In this document: in pieces, positions 41,199-51,061 of the stretch | Layout: each line of letters opens with the position of its first letter | How positions within the stretch are numbered: position 1 is the first letter of the stretch | Origin: Mycolicibacterium rufum | Lineage (GTDB): Bacteria > Actinomycetota > Actinomycetes > Mycobacteriales > Mycobacteriaceae | Assembly (NCBI RefSeq): GCF_022374875.2 | Contig: NZ_CP092427.2 | Span: forward strand, 5,394,001-5,458,000 | Direction: 5' to 3' | Length of the DNA stretch: 64,000 nucleotides | Made by a program: the position numbers and the translations under genes | Notes under the pieces: model-generated | Database searches by the model: none | Seen by the model: only the letters and a program-made list of their open reading frames with translations | Told to the model about the DNA's origin: nothing

Positions 41199-41393
41199 AT
41201 GGCTCAGGAGCAGACCAAGCGCGGCGGTGGAGGCGGCGACGATGACGACCCCACAGCCAGCACGGCCGCCGGCCAGGAGCGCCGCGAGAAGCTGACCGAG
41301 GAGACCGACGATCTGCTCGACGAGATCGATGACGTCCTCGAGGAGAACGCAGAAGACTTCGTGCGTGCGTACGTGCAGAAGGGTGGACAGTGA
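41199..41393 (+). CDS. pup: Prokaryotic ubiquitin-like protein Pup
   Basis: A 64-residue, mostly disordered protein tag that is attached through its C-terminus to lysines of proteasome substrates. It has a glycine/aspartate-rich N-terminus (engages the Mpa pore), a central helix that binds the Mpa coiled coil ([17 protein letters not shown]), and ends in GGQ, so Dop deamidation is required before PafA ligation. AGGAGG five bases before the ATG is strong. Its stop overlaps the prcB GTG (GTGA). Confidence 0.98.
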   Translation: MAQEQTKRGGGGGDDDDPTASTAAGQERREKLTEETDDLLDEIDDVLEENAEDFVRAYVQKGGQ

Positions 41394-42307
41394 CCTGGCC
41401 GCATCGCGATCAGTCCTCTGCCCACCCGTTACCGGGAGCCTTTGACGCCTTACCCGCAGGGCTGTCGCACGGCGGCGTGAATCCGTCGTCGTTCTCCGAC
41501 TTCTTGCGCCACCAGGCTCCGCACCTTCTCCCGGGTTCGGCCGGGTCGGTACCGACGGTGTCACCGACCGACGCGGTCCCGCACGGTACGACGATCGTCG
41601 CGCTCAAGTTCCCTGGCGGGGTCGTGATGGCCGGTGACCGGCGGGCCACCCAGGGCAACATGATCGCCAGCCGCGACGTGCAGAAGGTGTACATCACTGA
41701 CGACTACACGGTCACCGGCATCGCAGGCACGGCCGCGATCGCGGTGGAGTTCGCCCGCCTCTACGCCGTGGAACTCGAGCACTACGAGAAGCTCGAGGGG
41801 GTGCCGCTGACGTTCCCGGGCAAGGTGAACCGGCTGGCCACCATGGTGCGCGGCAATCTCGGCGCCGCGCTGCAGGGCTTCATCGCTCTGCCGCTGCTGG
41901 CGGGTTATGACCTCGATGATCCCAACCCCGAACGGGCCGGCCGCATCGTGTCGTTCGACGCCGCCGGTGGTCACAACCTCGAGGAGGAGGGCTACCAGTC
42001 CGTCGGCTCGGGGTCGATCTTCGCGAAGTCGTCGATGAAGAAGCTCTACGCGCAGGTCCGCGACGCCGACTCCGCGCTGCGGGTGGCCGTCGAGGCGCTC
42101 TACGACGCCGCCGACGACGACTCGGCGACCGGCGGGCCGGACCTGGTGCGGGGCATCTTCCCGACCGCGGTGAGCATCACCGCCGACGGCGCCGTCGAGG
42201 TGACCGAGCAGCAGATCGCGGCGGTGTGCCGGGAGATCATCGACAACCGTTCGCGGGCAGACACTTTCGGGCCCGACGCCGAGCCTGTCCGAGGTGACGA
42301 GCTGTGA
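41390..42307 (+). CDS. prcB: Proteasome subunit beta
   Basis: A 305-residue precursor of the catalytic 20S subunit. A propeptide of 66 residues ends in HG and is cut to expose the nucleophile T67 (GTTIVALKF); catalytic Asp and Lys lie in [11 protein letters not shown] and the first strand. The C-terminal tail is long and acidic. It is an Ntn hydrolase, in seven-fold rings in the cytosol. Translationally coupled to pup upstream and to prcA downstream (GTGA both times). Confidence 0.97.
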   Translation: MTWPHRDQSSAHPLPGAFDALPAGLSHGGVNPSSFSDFLRHQAPHLLPGSAGSVPTVSPTDAVPHGTTIVALKFPGGVVMAGDRRATQGNMIASRDVQKVYITDDYTVTGIAGTAAIAVEFARLYAVELEHYEKLEGVPLTFPGKVNRLATMVRGNLGAALQGFIALPLLAGYDLDDPNPERAGRIVSFDAAGGHNLEEEGYQSVGSGSIFAKSSMKKLYAQVRDADSALRVAVEALYDAADDDSATGGPDLVRGIFPTAVSITADGAVEVTEQQIAAVCREIIDNRSRADTFGPDAEPVRGDEL

Positions 42308-43047
42308 GCTTCCCCTATTTCATCTCGCCCGAGCAGGCGATGCGGGAGCGTTCCGAGCTCGCGCGCAAGGGCATCGCCCGCGGTCGCAGCGTGATCGCGC
42401 TCGCCTACGCCGACGGCGTGCTGTTCGTGGCGGAGAACCCGTCGCGGTCCCTGCAGAAGGTCAGCGAACTGTACGACCGTGTCGGGTTCGCCGCGGTCGG
42501 CCGCTTCAACGAGTTCAACAACCTGCGCAGCGGTGGCATCCGGTTCGCCGACACGCAGGGCTATGCGTACTCGCGCCGCGACGTCACCGGCCGCCAGCTG
42601 GCCAACGTGTACGCCCAGACGCTGGGCACGATCTTCACCGAGCAGGCCAAGCCGTACGAGGTGGAGTTGTGTGTGGCCGAGGTGGCCCACCACGGCGAGA
42701 CGAAGCCGCCGGAGCTGTACCGCATCACCTACGACGGATCGATCGCCGACGAGCCGCACTTCGTGGTGATGGGCGGGACGACCGAGCCCATCATCACCGC
42801 GCTCACCGAGTCCTACACCGAGAACCTGAGCCTGGCCGACGCCGTGGCGATCGCGGTGAAGGCGCTGGGCGCGGGAGGCAACGGCACGGAGCCGCGCACG
42901 CTGGGCCCCTCGACGCTCGAGGTCGCGGTGCTCGACGCCAACCGTCCGCGGCGCGCGTTCCGGCGGATCACCGGCGCGGCGCTCGAGGCGATGCTTCCGG
43001 CCGAGGAGACGCCGGCGCCGGCCGACGAGCCGTCGTCCGAGGGCTGA
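42304..43047 (+). CDS. prcA: Proteasome subunit alpha
   Basis: A 247-residue alpha-ring subunit, with no catalytic threonine. The N-terminal gate segment [20 protein letters not shown] and [16 protein letters not shown] match PrcA; the alpha pockets receive the GQYL tail of Mpa. The C-terminus is extended and proline-rich. It ends the dop-pup-prcBA operon; 214 bases of non-coding DNA follow before the catabolic cluster. Confidence 0.96.
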   Translation: MSFPYFISPEQAMRERSELARKGIARGRSVIALAYADGVLFVAENPSRSLQKVSELYDRVGFAAVGRFNEFNNLRSGGIRFADTQGYAYSRRDVTGRQLANVYAQTLGTIFTEQAKPYEVELCVAEVAHHGETKPPELYRITYDGSIADEPHFVVMGGTTEPIITALTESYTENLSLADAVAIAVKALGAGGNGTEPRTLGPSTLEVAVLDANRPRRAFRRITGAALEAMLPAEETPAPADEPSSEG

Positions 43048-43208
43048 GCCTCCCCTTCTCCGCGAACGTGCGTTCCCGGTAGCTCCGGCTGCCGCGTCAC
43101 GACGGTGGTGGCCCGTTCGCGCCGTCGACCGTCCAGGATCTCCCCAGCGTGTCCATCTTGCGCGCGGTGCACCCAGGGTGGATGATTCTGTTGCATATCG
43201 CGCATCAC

Positions 43209-43225
43209 GTTGCGCAATGCGCAAC
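43209..43225 (+). promoter_or_regulatory. Perfect palindrome upstream of the betaine cluster (candidate IclR operator)
   Basis: GTTGCGCA-A-TGCGCAAC is a perfect 17-base palindrome 36 bases before the first gene of the cluster. A partial copy of the half-site lies just upstream (TTGCATATCGCGCA). IclR-type regulators often bind short palindromes of this size, and the cluster ends with an IclR gene, so I infer this is its operator. Confidence 0.55.
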
Positions 43226-43261
43226 TGCAAACATCCCGGGTGACCTGAGAGCGATGGAACC

Positions 43262-45709
43262 ATGCCCAAAGTCGTGGTGATCGGTGCCGGCATCGTCGGA
43301 ACCTCGCTGGCCGACGAACTGACCGCGCGCGGCTGGACCGACGTCACGGTCGTCGACCGCGGACCGCTGTTCGCCACCGGCGGCTCCACCTCGCACGCGC
43401 CCGGCCTGGTCTTCCAGACCAACCCGTCGAAGACGATGACCGCGTTCGCCCGCTACACCGTCGAGAAGTTCTCGGCCCTGCAGCACCCCGGCGGCTGGGC
43501 CTTCAACCCGGTCGGCGGCCTCGAGGTCGCCACCACCGACGAACGCTGGGCCGACCTGCACCGCAAGGCAGGCTGGGCGCAGGCGTGGGGCATCGAGGGC
43601 CGCCTGCTCACCCCCGCCGAATGCGCGACCCTGCACCCGCTGATCGACCGCGAGCAGATCCTCGGCGGGTTCCACACACCGGCCGACGGGCTGGCCAAGG
43701 CGCTGCGTGCCGCGGAGGCCCAGGCCCGCCGTGCCGAGGCACGCGGCGCCACGCTGCTCCCACACACCGAGGTGCTCGGCATCGTCGACAACGGCGAGCG
43801 GGTCACCGGCGTACGCACCGCCGACGGCGTCCTCGACGCCGACGTCGTGGTGTGCGCCGCCGGCTTCTGGGGCGCGCAGTTCGCCCGGCAGGTCGGCCTC
43901 GTGCTGCCGCTGGTGCCGATGGCCCACCAGTACGCCCGCACCGGCCAGATCGCCGAACTGGTCGGGCACAACACCGAACTCGCCGAGGCCGGTCTGCCGA
44001 TCCTGCGTCACCAGGACGAGGACCTGTACTTCCGCGAGCACGTCGACCGCCTCGGCATCGGGTCGTATGCCCACAAGCCGATGCCCGTCGACATGAGCAC
44101 GCTGCTCGCCGACACCGCCGGTGAGGCGATGCCCTCGATGCTGCCGTTCACCGAGGAGGACTTCGCCCCCGCGTGGGAGGCGGCCGCGAACCTGATTCCG
44201 GCGCTGGACGATTCGAAGGTCGAAGAGGCGTTCAACGGCATCTTCTCGTTCACCCCGGACGGCTTCTCGATCATGGGGGAGCACCGCGATCTGCGTGGCT
44301 TCTGGGTCGCCGAGGCGGTCTGGGTCACCCACTCCGCCGGGGTGGCCAGGGCCACGGCCGAGTGGATCATCGACGGCACGCCCTCGATCGACACCCACGA
44401 GTGCGACCTGTACCGGTTCGAAGAGATCGCGCGCAGCCCGAAGTTCGTCCTGCAGAACAGTTCTCAGGCCTTCGTCGAGGTGTACGACGTCCTGCACCCG
44501 CACCAGTACCGCACCGCGCTGCGCGGGCTGCGCACCAGCCCGTTCCACGCCCGCCACACCGAGCTCGGCGCGTACTTCTTCGAGGGCGGCGGCTGGGAGC
44601 GGCCCGCCTGGTTCGAATCGAACGCCCCGCTGGCGCAACGGTTGTTCGACGTCGGCCTGGCCGTGCCCGCCCGCGACGACTGGTCCTCCCGGTTCTGGTC
44701 GCCGCTGTCGGTCGCCGAGGCGCGGTGGACCCGCGAGCATGTCGCGATGTACGACATGACCCCGCTGACGCGCTACGAGGTGTCCGGTCCGGGCGCCGTG
44801 GCGTTCCTGCAGCAGATGACCACCAACAATGTCGACAAGCGCGTCGGCGCGGTCACCTACACCCTGCTGCTCGACGAGACCGGCGGCATCCGCAGCGACC
44901 TCACCGTCGCCCGGCTGGCGCCCGAGGTCTTCCAGGTCGGCGCCAACTCGCCGATGGACTTCGACTGGCTGTCCCGGCACAAGCCCGCCGACGTGACGGT
45001 GCGCGACATCACCGGCGGCACCTGCTGCCTCGGGGTGTGGGGACCCTCGGCCCGCGACGTCGTCGCGCCGCTGTGCCCGGACGACCTGTCGCACAAGGGC
45101 TTCCCCTACTTCCGTGCCCTGCGCACCTACCTCGACGCGATTCCCGTCACGATGATGCGGGTGTCCTACGTCGGTGAACTCGGCTGGGAGATCTACACCA
45201 GCGCCGAGTACGGCACGGCGCTGTGGGACTTGATCGCCGACGCGGGCGCGGCGCACGGGATCATCCCGGCCGGCCGGATCGCGTTCAACAGCCTGCGCAT
45301 CGAGAAGGGCTACCGCAGCTGGGGAACGGACATGACGGCCGAGCACAGCCCTGCCGCGGCGGGGCTGGACTTCGCGGTCCGCGCCGACAAGGACTTCGTC
45401 GGCAAGGCCGCGCTGCAGCAGGCGCCGCCACCGCCGAAGACGCTGCGCAGCATCGTGTTCGACGATCCCGACGCGGCCGTACTCGGCAAGGAGCCGGTGT
45501 TCCTCGGTGATGATGACGGCGCGTGCGCCGGATACGTGACCAGCGCCGGCTACTCGCCGACCATCGGCGCGACGATCGCCTACGCCTGGCTGCCCACCGA
45601 GGTGGCCGACGGTGACCCGGTCCGCGTCGACTACCGCGGCGCCACGCTCACCGCGCGCGTGCACGCCGAACCGGTGGTCGACCCCGAGATGGCCCGGATC
45701 CGGCGGTGA
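43262..45709 (+). CDS. Dimethylglycine oxidase/dehydrogenase-type FAD protein with GcvT domain
   Basis: An 815-residue two-part enzyme. The N-terminal half is a DAO-type FAD domain ([27 protein letters not shown] with H45 as candidate covalent-FAD histidine) plus the middle domain; the C-terminal half (from about 430) is a GcvT-like folate domain ([45 protein letters not shown]). It would oxidise dimethylglycine to sarcosine and pass the one-carbon unit to tetrahydrofolate. Sarcosine dehydrogenase is the close alternative; the neighbour at 45706 covers sarcosine. The first gene after the palindrome; it overlaps the next gene by GTGA. Confidence 0.85.
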   Translation: MPKVVVIGAGIVGTSLADELTARGWTDVTVVDRGPLFATGGSTSHAPGLVFQTNPSKTMTAFARYTVEKFSALQHPGGWAFNPVGGLEVATTDERWADLHRKAGWAQAWGIEGRLLTPAECATLHPLIDREQILGGFHTPADGLAKALRAAEAQARRAEARGATLLPHTEVLGIVDNGERVTGVRTADGVLDADVVVCAAGFWGAQFARQVGLVLPLVPMAHQYARTGQIAELVGHNTELAEAGLPILRHQDEDLYFREHVDRLGIGSYAHKPMPVDMSTLLADTAGEAMPSMLPFTEEDFAPAWEAAANLIPALDDSKVEEAFNGIFSFTPDGFSIMGEHRDLRGFWVAEAVWVTHSAGVARATAEWIIDGTPSIDTHECDLYRFEEIARSPKFVLQNSSQAFVEVYDVLHPHQYRTALRGLRTSPFHARHTELGAYFFEGGGWERPAWFESNAPLAQRLFDVGLAVPARDDWSSRFWSPLSVAEARWTREHVAMYDMTPLTRYEVSGPGAVAFLQQMTTNNVDKRVGAVTYTLLLDETGGIRSDLTVARLAPEVFQVGANSPMDFDWLSRHKPADVTVRDITGGTCCLGVWGPSARDVVAPLCPDDLSHKGFPYFRALRTYLDAIPVTMMRVSYVGELGWEIYTSAEYGTALWDLIADAGAAHGIIPAGRIAFNSLRIEKGYRSWGTDMTAEHSPAAAGLDFAVRADKDFVGKAALQQAPPPPKTLRSIVFDDPDAAVLGKEPVFLGDDDGACAGYVTSAGYSPTIGATIAYAWLPTEVADGDPVRVDYRGATLTARVHAEPVVDPEMARIRR

Positions 45710-46857
45710 CCCAGATGAACTCGCAGTCCTTCGACGTCATCGTCATCGGCCTCGGCGGCATGGGCAGCTCCGCGGCCTACCACCTCGCCGCGCGCGGGCA
45801 GCGCGTGCTCGGTCTGGAGAAGTTCACGCCCGCCCACGACCGCGGATCCAGCCACGGCGGGTCGCGCATCATCCGGCAGTCCTATTTCGAGGACCCCGCC
45901 TACGTGCCGCTGCTGCTGCGCGCCTACGAGTTGTGGGACCAGCTGGCCGCCGACAGTGGCCGCGACGTGTACCGGATGACCGGGGGGCTGTTCCTCGGCC
46001 CGCCCGACAGCCTCACCGTGGCCGGTAGCCTGCGAGCGAGCCGCGAATGGGACCTGCCGCACGAGCTGCTCGACGCCGACCAGATCCGGTCGCGGTTCCC
46101 GACCTTCACGCCGCAGCCCGGCGACGTCGCCCTGTACGAGGCGAAAGCCGGGTTCGCCCGGCCCGAGATGACCGTGCAGGCCCACCTCGACCTGGCCGAG
46201 AAGGCCGGCGCCACACTGCACTTCGGTGACGAGGTGCTCGAGTGGGCCGAGACCGCCGGCGGCGTCACCGTGCGCACTGCCTCCGGGACGTACACCGCGG
46301 GCCAGCTCGTCATCTGCCCGGGCGCGTGGGCGCCGCAGCTGCTCGCCGAGTTCGGCATCCCGATCACCGTGGAACGCCAGGTGCTGTACTGGCTCGACCC
46401 CGTCGGGGGCACCGGTCCGTTCGAGGAGCACCCGATCTTCATCCACGAAGACGACACGGGCATGCAGTCCTACGGGTTCCCCGCGATCGACGGACCGCGC
46501 GGCGGGGTGAAGGTCGCGTTCTTCCGCAAGGGCACCGAATGCACCCCCGACACGATCGACCGGACCGTGCACCCGCACGAGATCCGGGAGATGCGCGAGC
46601 GGGTCGCCGAACTGATCCCCGCCCTCGACGGGCCCTGCGTGCACACGGCCACCTGTATGTACTCCAACACGCCCGACCAGCACTTCGTCATCGCGCGCCA
46701 TCCCGACAGCGCGCACGTGACCGTGGCATGCGGATTCTCGGGGCACGGCTTCAAGTTCGTGCCCGTGGTGGGGGAGATCCTCGCCGACCTGGTGCTGGCC
46801 GGTGCGACGGCGCACCCGATCTCGCTGTTCGACCCCCGGAGGTTGGTGACGTCATGA
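45706..46857 (+). CDS. Monomeric sarcosine oxidase / N-methyl amino acid oxidase (MSOX/SolA family)
   Basis: A 383-residue flavoenzyme with covalent FAD. Signatures: [18 protein letters not shown] (dinucleotide motif), [18 protein letters not shown] (substrate and flavin loop), and [14 protein letters not shown] with C317, the cysteine that binds FAD in MSOX. Expected reaction: sarcosine plus oxygen to glycine, formaldehyde and peroxide. Start is GTG overlapping the previous stop; an ATG three codons in is the alternative. It is coupled to the Rieske gene by ATGA. Confidence 0.87.
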   Translation: MTQMNSQSFDVIVIGLGGMGSSAAYHLAARGQRVLGLEKFTPAHDRGSSHGGSRIIRQSYFEDPAYVPLLLRAYELWDQLAADSGRDVYRMTGGLFLGPPDSLTVAGSLRASREWDLPHELLDADQIRSRFPTFTPQPGDVALYEAKAGFARPEMTVQAHLDLAEKAGATLHFGDEVLEWAETAGGVTVRTASGTYTAGQLVICPGAWAPQLLAEFGIPITVERQVLYWLDPVGGTGPFEEHPIFIHEDDTGMQSYGFPAIDGPRGGVKVAFFRKGTECTPDTIDRTVHPHEIREMRERVAELIPALDGPCVHTATCMYSNTPDQHFVIARHPDSAHVTVACGFSGHGFKFVPVVGEILADLVLAGATAHPISLFDPRRLVTS

Positions 46858-47975
46858 CCGCCCTTCTCGCCACGCTCGGCGGCCGCTACTACACGGGCGC
46901 CGACGTCTTCGCCGCCGAGCAGGAACACATCTTCGAGACGATGTGGTTCTGCGCGGTGCGCTCGTCGGACCTGGCGCAGCCGGGGAAGTTCAGGAAGGTC
47001 CAGGTCGGCCGCGAGAGCGTGCTCCTGGTGCGCGGACGCGACGGACTACTGCGGGCCTTCCTCAACGTGTGCAGGCACCGCGGCGCGCAGCTGTGCACCG
47101 AATCCGAGGGCGAGGTGAAACGCACGCTGCGCTGCCCCTACCACTCCTGGACGTACGCGCTGGACGGCAAGCTGGTCGCCGCCCCGAACATCGGGACGCT
47201 GACCGACGGCGCCGGCGCCCCGATCGATCGGTACGCCTACGGCCTGGTGCCGGTCGCACTGACCGAATGGCTCGGCTACGCGTGGGTGTGCCTGTCGGAC
47301 ACCCCGCCGCCGTTCGAGGACGTGATGGCGGAGACGACCCGCACCCTGGGCGACGCCGACGCGATCAACCGCTACGGCATCGGCGGCCTGGACGTGGGCC
47401 ACCGCGTCGTCTACGACGTCGCCGCCAACTGGAAACTCATCGTCGAGAACTTCATGGAGTGCTACCACTGCAGCTCCATCCACCCAGAACTCGTCGGTGT
47501 GCTGCCCGAGTTCGCGCGGGGCGTGGCCGCGCAGGCCAACGTCGGTCTCGGCGCGGAATTCGGCAGCGAGGTCGCGGGATTCACCGTCGACGGCGGCGCG
47601 GGTTTCGACCGGCTGCCCGGCATCACCGACGAGCAGGACCGTCGCTACTACGCGATCACGGTGAAGCCGACGGTGTTCATCAACCTGGTGCCCGATCACG
47701 TGATCTTCCACCGGATGTTCCCGATGTCGTTGGACCGCACGATCGTTGAGTGCGACTGGCTCTACACCGGCGACGTGGTCGCCTCCGAGCGCGACGTGTC
47801 CGCATCGGTCGAACTGTTCCACCGGGTCAACGTGCAGGACTTCGAGGCCTGCGAACGCACCCAACCGGCGATGTCGTCGCGGGCCTACCGCGACGGCGGG
47901 GTCCTCGTTCCCGCGGAACATCACCTCGCGGACTTCCATCACTGGGTAGTGTCCCGGCTGGCGACGTCGGTGTAG
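46854..47975 (+). CDS. Rieske non-heme iron oxygenase alpha subunit (glycine betaine monooxygenase GbcA-like)
   Basis: A 373-residue ring-hydroxylating-type oxygenase. The Rieske cluster ligands are C73, H75, C94 and H97 ([15 protein letters not shown]), and the mononuclear iron site is in [15 protein letters not shown] (two His, with a C-terminal Asp). By similarity of these motifs and by its neighbours, it should demethylate glycine betaine to dimethylglycine. Carnitine or stachydrine monooxygenases are alternatives. No ferredoxin reductase partner gene is in the cluster, so a reductase must come from elsewhere. Confidence 0.83.
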   Translation: MTALLATLGGRYYTGADVFAAEQEHIFETMWFCAVRSSDLAQPGKFRKVQVGRESVLLVRGRDGLLRAFLNVCRHRGAQLCTESEGEVKRTLRCPYHSWTYALDGKLVAAPNIGTLTDGAGAPIDRYAYGLVPVALTEWLGYAWVCLSDTPPPFEDVMAETTRTLGDADAINRYGIGGLDVGHRVVYDVAANWKLIVENFMECYHCSSIHPELVGVLPEFARGVAAQANVGLGAEFGSEVAGFTVDGGAGFDRLPGITDEQDRRYYAITVKPTVFINLVPDHVIFHRMFPMSLDRTIVECDWLYTGDVVASERDVSASVELFHRVNVQDFEACERTQPAMSSRAYRDGGVLVPAEHHLADFHHWVVSRLATSV

Positions 47976-47994
47976 ACAGGAGGCCGCGGCAGGC

Positions 47995-49485
47995 ATGGAC
48001 GGTGAACCCGACCTCTGTATCGGTGGCACATGGCGGCACGCCTCCGACGGGGGCACCCGCGAGATCGTCAACCCCGCCGACGGCTCCGTCGCCGCCGTGG
48101 TCGACGAAGCCACCGCTGACGACGCGCGCGCCGCGGTGGCCGCCGCCCGGGCGGCCTTCGACGACGGCGCCTGGCGGGCCACTCCCGCCGCCGAGCGCGC
48201 CGCGCTCCTGAACACGATCGCCGACCTGCTGCAGCGCGACAAGGAGGATCTCGCCCACCTCGAGACCCGGGACACCGGAAAGACGCTCGCGGAGAGCCGC
48301 ATCGACATCGACGACGTCACGTCGGTGTTCCGGTACTACTCCCGGCTGATCGGCATCGAGACCGACACGCTGGTCGACGTGGGGGATCCCGCCGTCATCA
48401 GCAGGGTGGTGCGGGAACCGATCGGGGTGTGCGTGCTCATCGCCCCGTGGAACTACCCGCTGCTGCAGATGTCCTGGAAGGTGGCGCCCGCGCTGGCCGC
48501 CGGCTGCACGATGGTGGCCAAGCCCAGCGAGGTCACCCCGCTGAGCACCATCGCGTTCGCGCATCTGCTCGACGACGCGGGGGTGCCGCCCGGGGTGGTG
48601 AACCTCCTGCAGGGCAGCGGCGCCACCCTGGGCCCGGCGCTGACCGACACGGCAGACGTCGACTTCATCTCGTTCACCGGCGGTCTGGCCACCGGGCGCA
48701 GCATCGCCAGGACGGCCGCCGAACACGTCACCAAGGTGGCGCTCGAACTCGGCGGCAAGAACCCGCACATCGTGTTCGCCGACGTCCGTGACAGCGGGGA
48801 CTGGGACGCCGCCGTCGACCATGTGCTCACAGGGGTGTTCCTGCACTCGGGGCAGGTGTGCTCGGCGGGCACCCGGCTGATCGTCGAGGATTCGATCGCC
48901 GACGACTTCGTCGCCGCGCTCGCCGACCGCGCCGCCACCATCCGCGTCGGCAACGGCATGGACCCGGCCAGCGAGACCGGGCCGCTGGTCTCCGAGCAGC
49001 ACCGGGCGAAGGTGGAGAACTATGTCGCGCTGGGCATCTCGGAAGGCGCCACGCTGGTCTGCGGAGGGGCGCGACCCAGCGATCCTGCGCTGGCGGACGG
49101 CTTCTTCTACCTTCCCACGATCTTCGACCGGTGCGACCGGTCGATGCGCATCGTCGCAGAGGAGACCTTCGGGCCGATCCTGACCGTCGAGCGATTCAGC
49201 AGCGAGGACGAGGCCATCGCCCTCGGCAACGACACGGAATACGGTCTCGCGGCCGGGGTGCGGACCTCGGACACCGCGCGGGGCGAACGTGTGGTGCGCG
49301 CACTGCGGCACGGCACGGTCTGGCTCAACGACTTCGGCTACTACACCGCGTCCGCAGAATGGGGCGGCTTCGGGAAGTCGGGCAACGGGCGCGAACTCGG
49401 TCCCACCGGGCTCGCCGAATATCAGGAACTCAAACACATCTGGCACAACACCGCTCCCACCGCCGCGGGCTGGTTCAAGAATTGA
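47995..49485 (+). CDS. betB: Betaine-aldehyde dehydrogenase-like aldehyde dehydrogenase
   Basis: A 496-residue NAD(P)-dependent aldehyde dehydrogenase: APWNYPLLQMSWKVAPALAA, cofactor lysine in VAKPSEVTPLS, FTGGLATGRSI, general base E251 (ALELGGKN) and nucleophile C289 (GQVCSAGT). The choline-cluster setting makes betaine aldehyde to glycine betaine the most likely reaction, though ALDH specificity is hard to read. AGGAGG lies 11 bases before the ATG, slightly far. Confidence 0.82.
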   Translation: MDGEPDLCIGGTWRHASDGGTREIVNPADGSVAAVVDEATADDARAAVAAARAAFDDGAWRATPAAERAALLNTIADLLQRDKEDLAHLETRDTGKTLAESRIDIDDVTSVFRYYSRLIGIETDTLVDVGDPAVISRVVREPIGVCVLIAPWNYPLLQMSWKVAPALAAGCTMVAKPSEVTPLSTIAFAHLLDDAGVPPGVVNLLQGSGATLGPALTDTADVDFISFTGGLATGRSIARTAAEHVTKVALELGGKNPHIVFADVRDSGDWDAAVDHVLTGVFLHSGQVCSAGTRLIVEDSIADDFVAALADRAATIRVGNGMDPASETGPLVSEQHRAKVENYVALGISEGATLVCGGARPSDPALADGFFYLPTIFDRCDRSMRIVAEETFGPILTVERFSSEDEAIALGNDTEYGLAAGVRTSDTARGERVVRALRHGTVWLNDFGYYTASAEWGGFGKSGNGRELGPTGLAEYQELKHIWHNTAPTAAGWFKN

Positions 49486-49510
49486 GAGCAGCCCGGAAAA
49501 GGACGACATC

Positions 49511-51061
49511 ATGGTGACCAAACAGCCGCATGCCGACAGTGGCATGGAGGATTTCGGATACAAGGAATCGCTGGACCGCAGCATCGGCAAGTTCGCCAGC
49601 TTCGCCGCGGGCGTCAGCTACATCTCGATCCTGACCGGGACGTTCCAGCTGTTCTACTTCGGGTTCGGCACCGGCGGACCCGCCTACCTGTGGTCGTGGC
49701 CGATGGTGTTCATCGGGCAGATGGCCGTCGCGCTGTGCTTCATGGAACTCGCGGCGAAGTATCCGGTGGCGGGCTCGGTCTACAACTGGAGCAAGAAGCT
49801 CGGCAGCAGGCTCGTCGGCTGGACCTCGGGATGGTTGATGCTGACCGCGTCCATCGTCACGATCTCCGCGGTGGTGCTGGCCTACCAGCTGAACCTGCCA
49901 CGGCTGTGGAGCGGATTCCAGATCATCGGCGACGGCACCGGCACCTACGACTTCGCCACCAACGCCGTTGTTCTCGGCACCGTGCTGATCGTGTTCACCA
50001 CGGTCATCAACGCGCTCGGGGTGAAACTGATGGCGCTGATCAACAGCGCAGGCGTATTCATCGAACTGATCGCCGCGGTGCTGATCGTGATCATCCTCGC
50101 GGTCAACGTCAAACGCGGACCCGACGTGTTCTTCTCCACCCAGGGCTACGGCGAGGGCGAGAGCCTCGGCTATCTCGGTGTCTTCCTCATCGCGTCGCTG
50201 GCCTCGCTGTACGTCATGTACGGCTTCGACACGGCCAGCTCACTCGGTGAGGAGACGGTGGAGCCGCGAAAGACCGCTCCCAAGGCCATCTTCCGCGCGA
50301 TCCTGGCCTCGTTCGTGATCGGTGGCGGCATCCTCGTGTTCGCGGTGATGTCGGCACCCGATCTGAACGACCCGCAGATCGGGGAGAGCAGCGGCGGGCT
50401 GCAGTACATCGTCGAGCAGGTGATGTGGGGCCCGCTGGGCAAGGTGTTCCTGGTGTGCATCGTGGTGGCCGTGACCGTGTGCACGCTGGCCGTGCACACC
50501 GCGGCGATCCGGCTGACCTTCGCGATGGCGCGGGACAACGCGCTGCCGTTCGGGGAGAAGCTCGCAACCGTGAACCCGAAGACCCAGACCCCCATCGTGC
50601 CGGCCGTCACGATCGGCGTCATCGCGGCGATCATCCTGGCGATCAACATCGGTCAGCCCAAGATCTTCACCGTGCTGACCTCGATCGCGATCATCATGAT
50701 CTACCTCGCCTACCTGATGGTCACGGCGCCGATGCTCAAGAAGCGGTTCCAGGGGCAGTGGCCGCCCGCCGACCTCAAAGAGGGCGGCTACTTCACCATG
50801 GGCAGGTGGGGGCTGCCGGTGAACATCTTTGCGGTGCTGTGGGGAGCCACCATGGCGCTGAACCTGGCGTGGCCGCGCGTCGCCGTGTACGGCGACCCCT
50901 GGTACAACACGTGGGGCGCGTTCGTCTACATCGGTGTGATCGTCGGGTCGGGCCTGCTCTGGTACGCGGTCAAGGGGCGCCACCACATCGGCACGCTGAA
51001 GTCCCACGCCGTGGAGTCCGTGCGGCAGGCCGACCCCGACGAGCTCGCGGGACAGGCCTAA
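49511..51061 (+). CDS. APC-family permease (candidate choline/betaine/amine transporter)
   Basis: A 516-residue, 12-helix amino acid-polyamine-organocation transporter: GVSYISILTGTFQLFYFGFGTGGPAY in helix 1 (split here by residues), MELAAKYPVAGSVYNWSK, GFDTASSLGEETVEPRKTAPKAI in the conserved loop and RLTFAMARDNALPFG. The cluster points to choline, glycine betaine or a related quaternary amine as cargo, instead of the BCCT carriers used in many bacteria; that is inference. Its TAA overlaps the ATG of the choline dehydrogenase gene by one base. Confidence 0.85.
   Translation: MVTKQPHADSGMEDFGYKESLDRSIGKFASFAAGVSYISILTGTFQLFYFGFGTGGPAYLWSWPMVFIGQMAVALCFMELAAKYPVAGSVYNWSKKLGSRLVGWTSGWLMLTASIVTISAVVLAYQLNLPRLWSGFQIIGDGTGTYDFATNAVVLGTVLIVFTTVINALGVKLMALINSAGVFIELIAAVLIVIILAVNVKRGPDVFFSTQGYGEGESLGYLGVFLIASLASLYVMYGFDTASSLGEETVEPRKTAPKAIFRAILASFVIGGGILVFAVMSAPDLNDPQIGESSGGLQYIVEQVMWGPLGKVFLVCIVVAVTVCTLAVHTAAIRLTFAMARDNALPFGEKLATVNPKTQTPIVPAVTIGVIAAIILAINIGQPKIFTVLTSIAIIMIYLAYLMVTAPMLKKRFQGQWPPADLKEGGYFTMGRWGLPVNIFAVLWGATMALNLAWPRVAVYGDPWYNTWGAFVYIGVIVGSGLLWYAVKGRHHIGTLKSHAVESVRQADPDELAGQA

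Noticed and set aside
43061..43121. CGCGAAC...GTTCGCG inverted repeat after prcA
   Set aside because: Arms of 7 bases with a long spacer; weak as a terminator or regulatory site.
43205..45664. 819-codon minus-strand frame inside the dimethylglycine oxidase gene
   Set aside because: Shadow frame; the plus strand shows all FAD and GcvT motifs.
46854..47975. Carnitine monooxygenase (CntA) reading of the Rieske protein
   Set aside because: The neighbours handle dimethylglycine and sarcosine, not malic semialdehyde or trimethylamine; kept only as an alternative.
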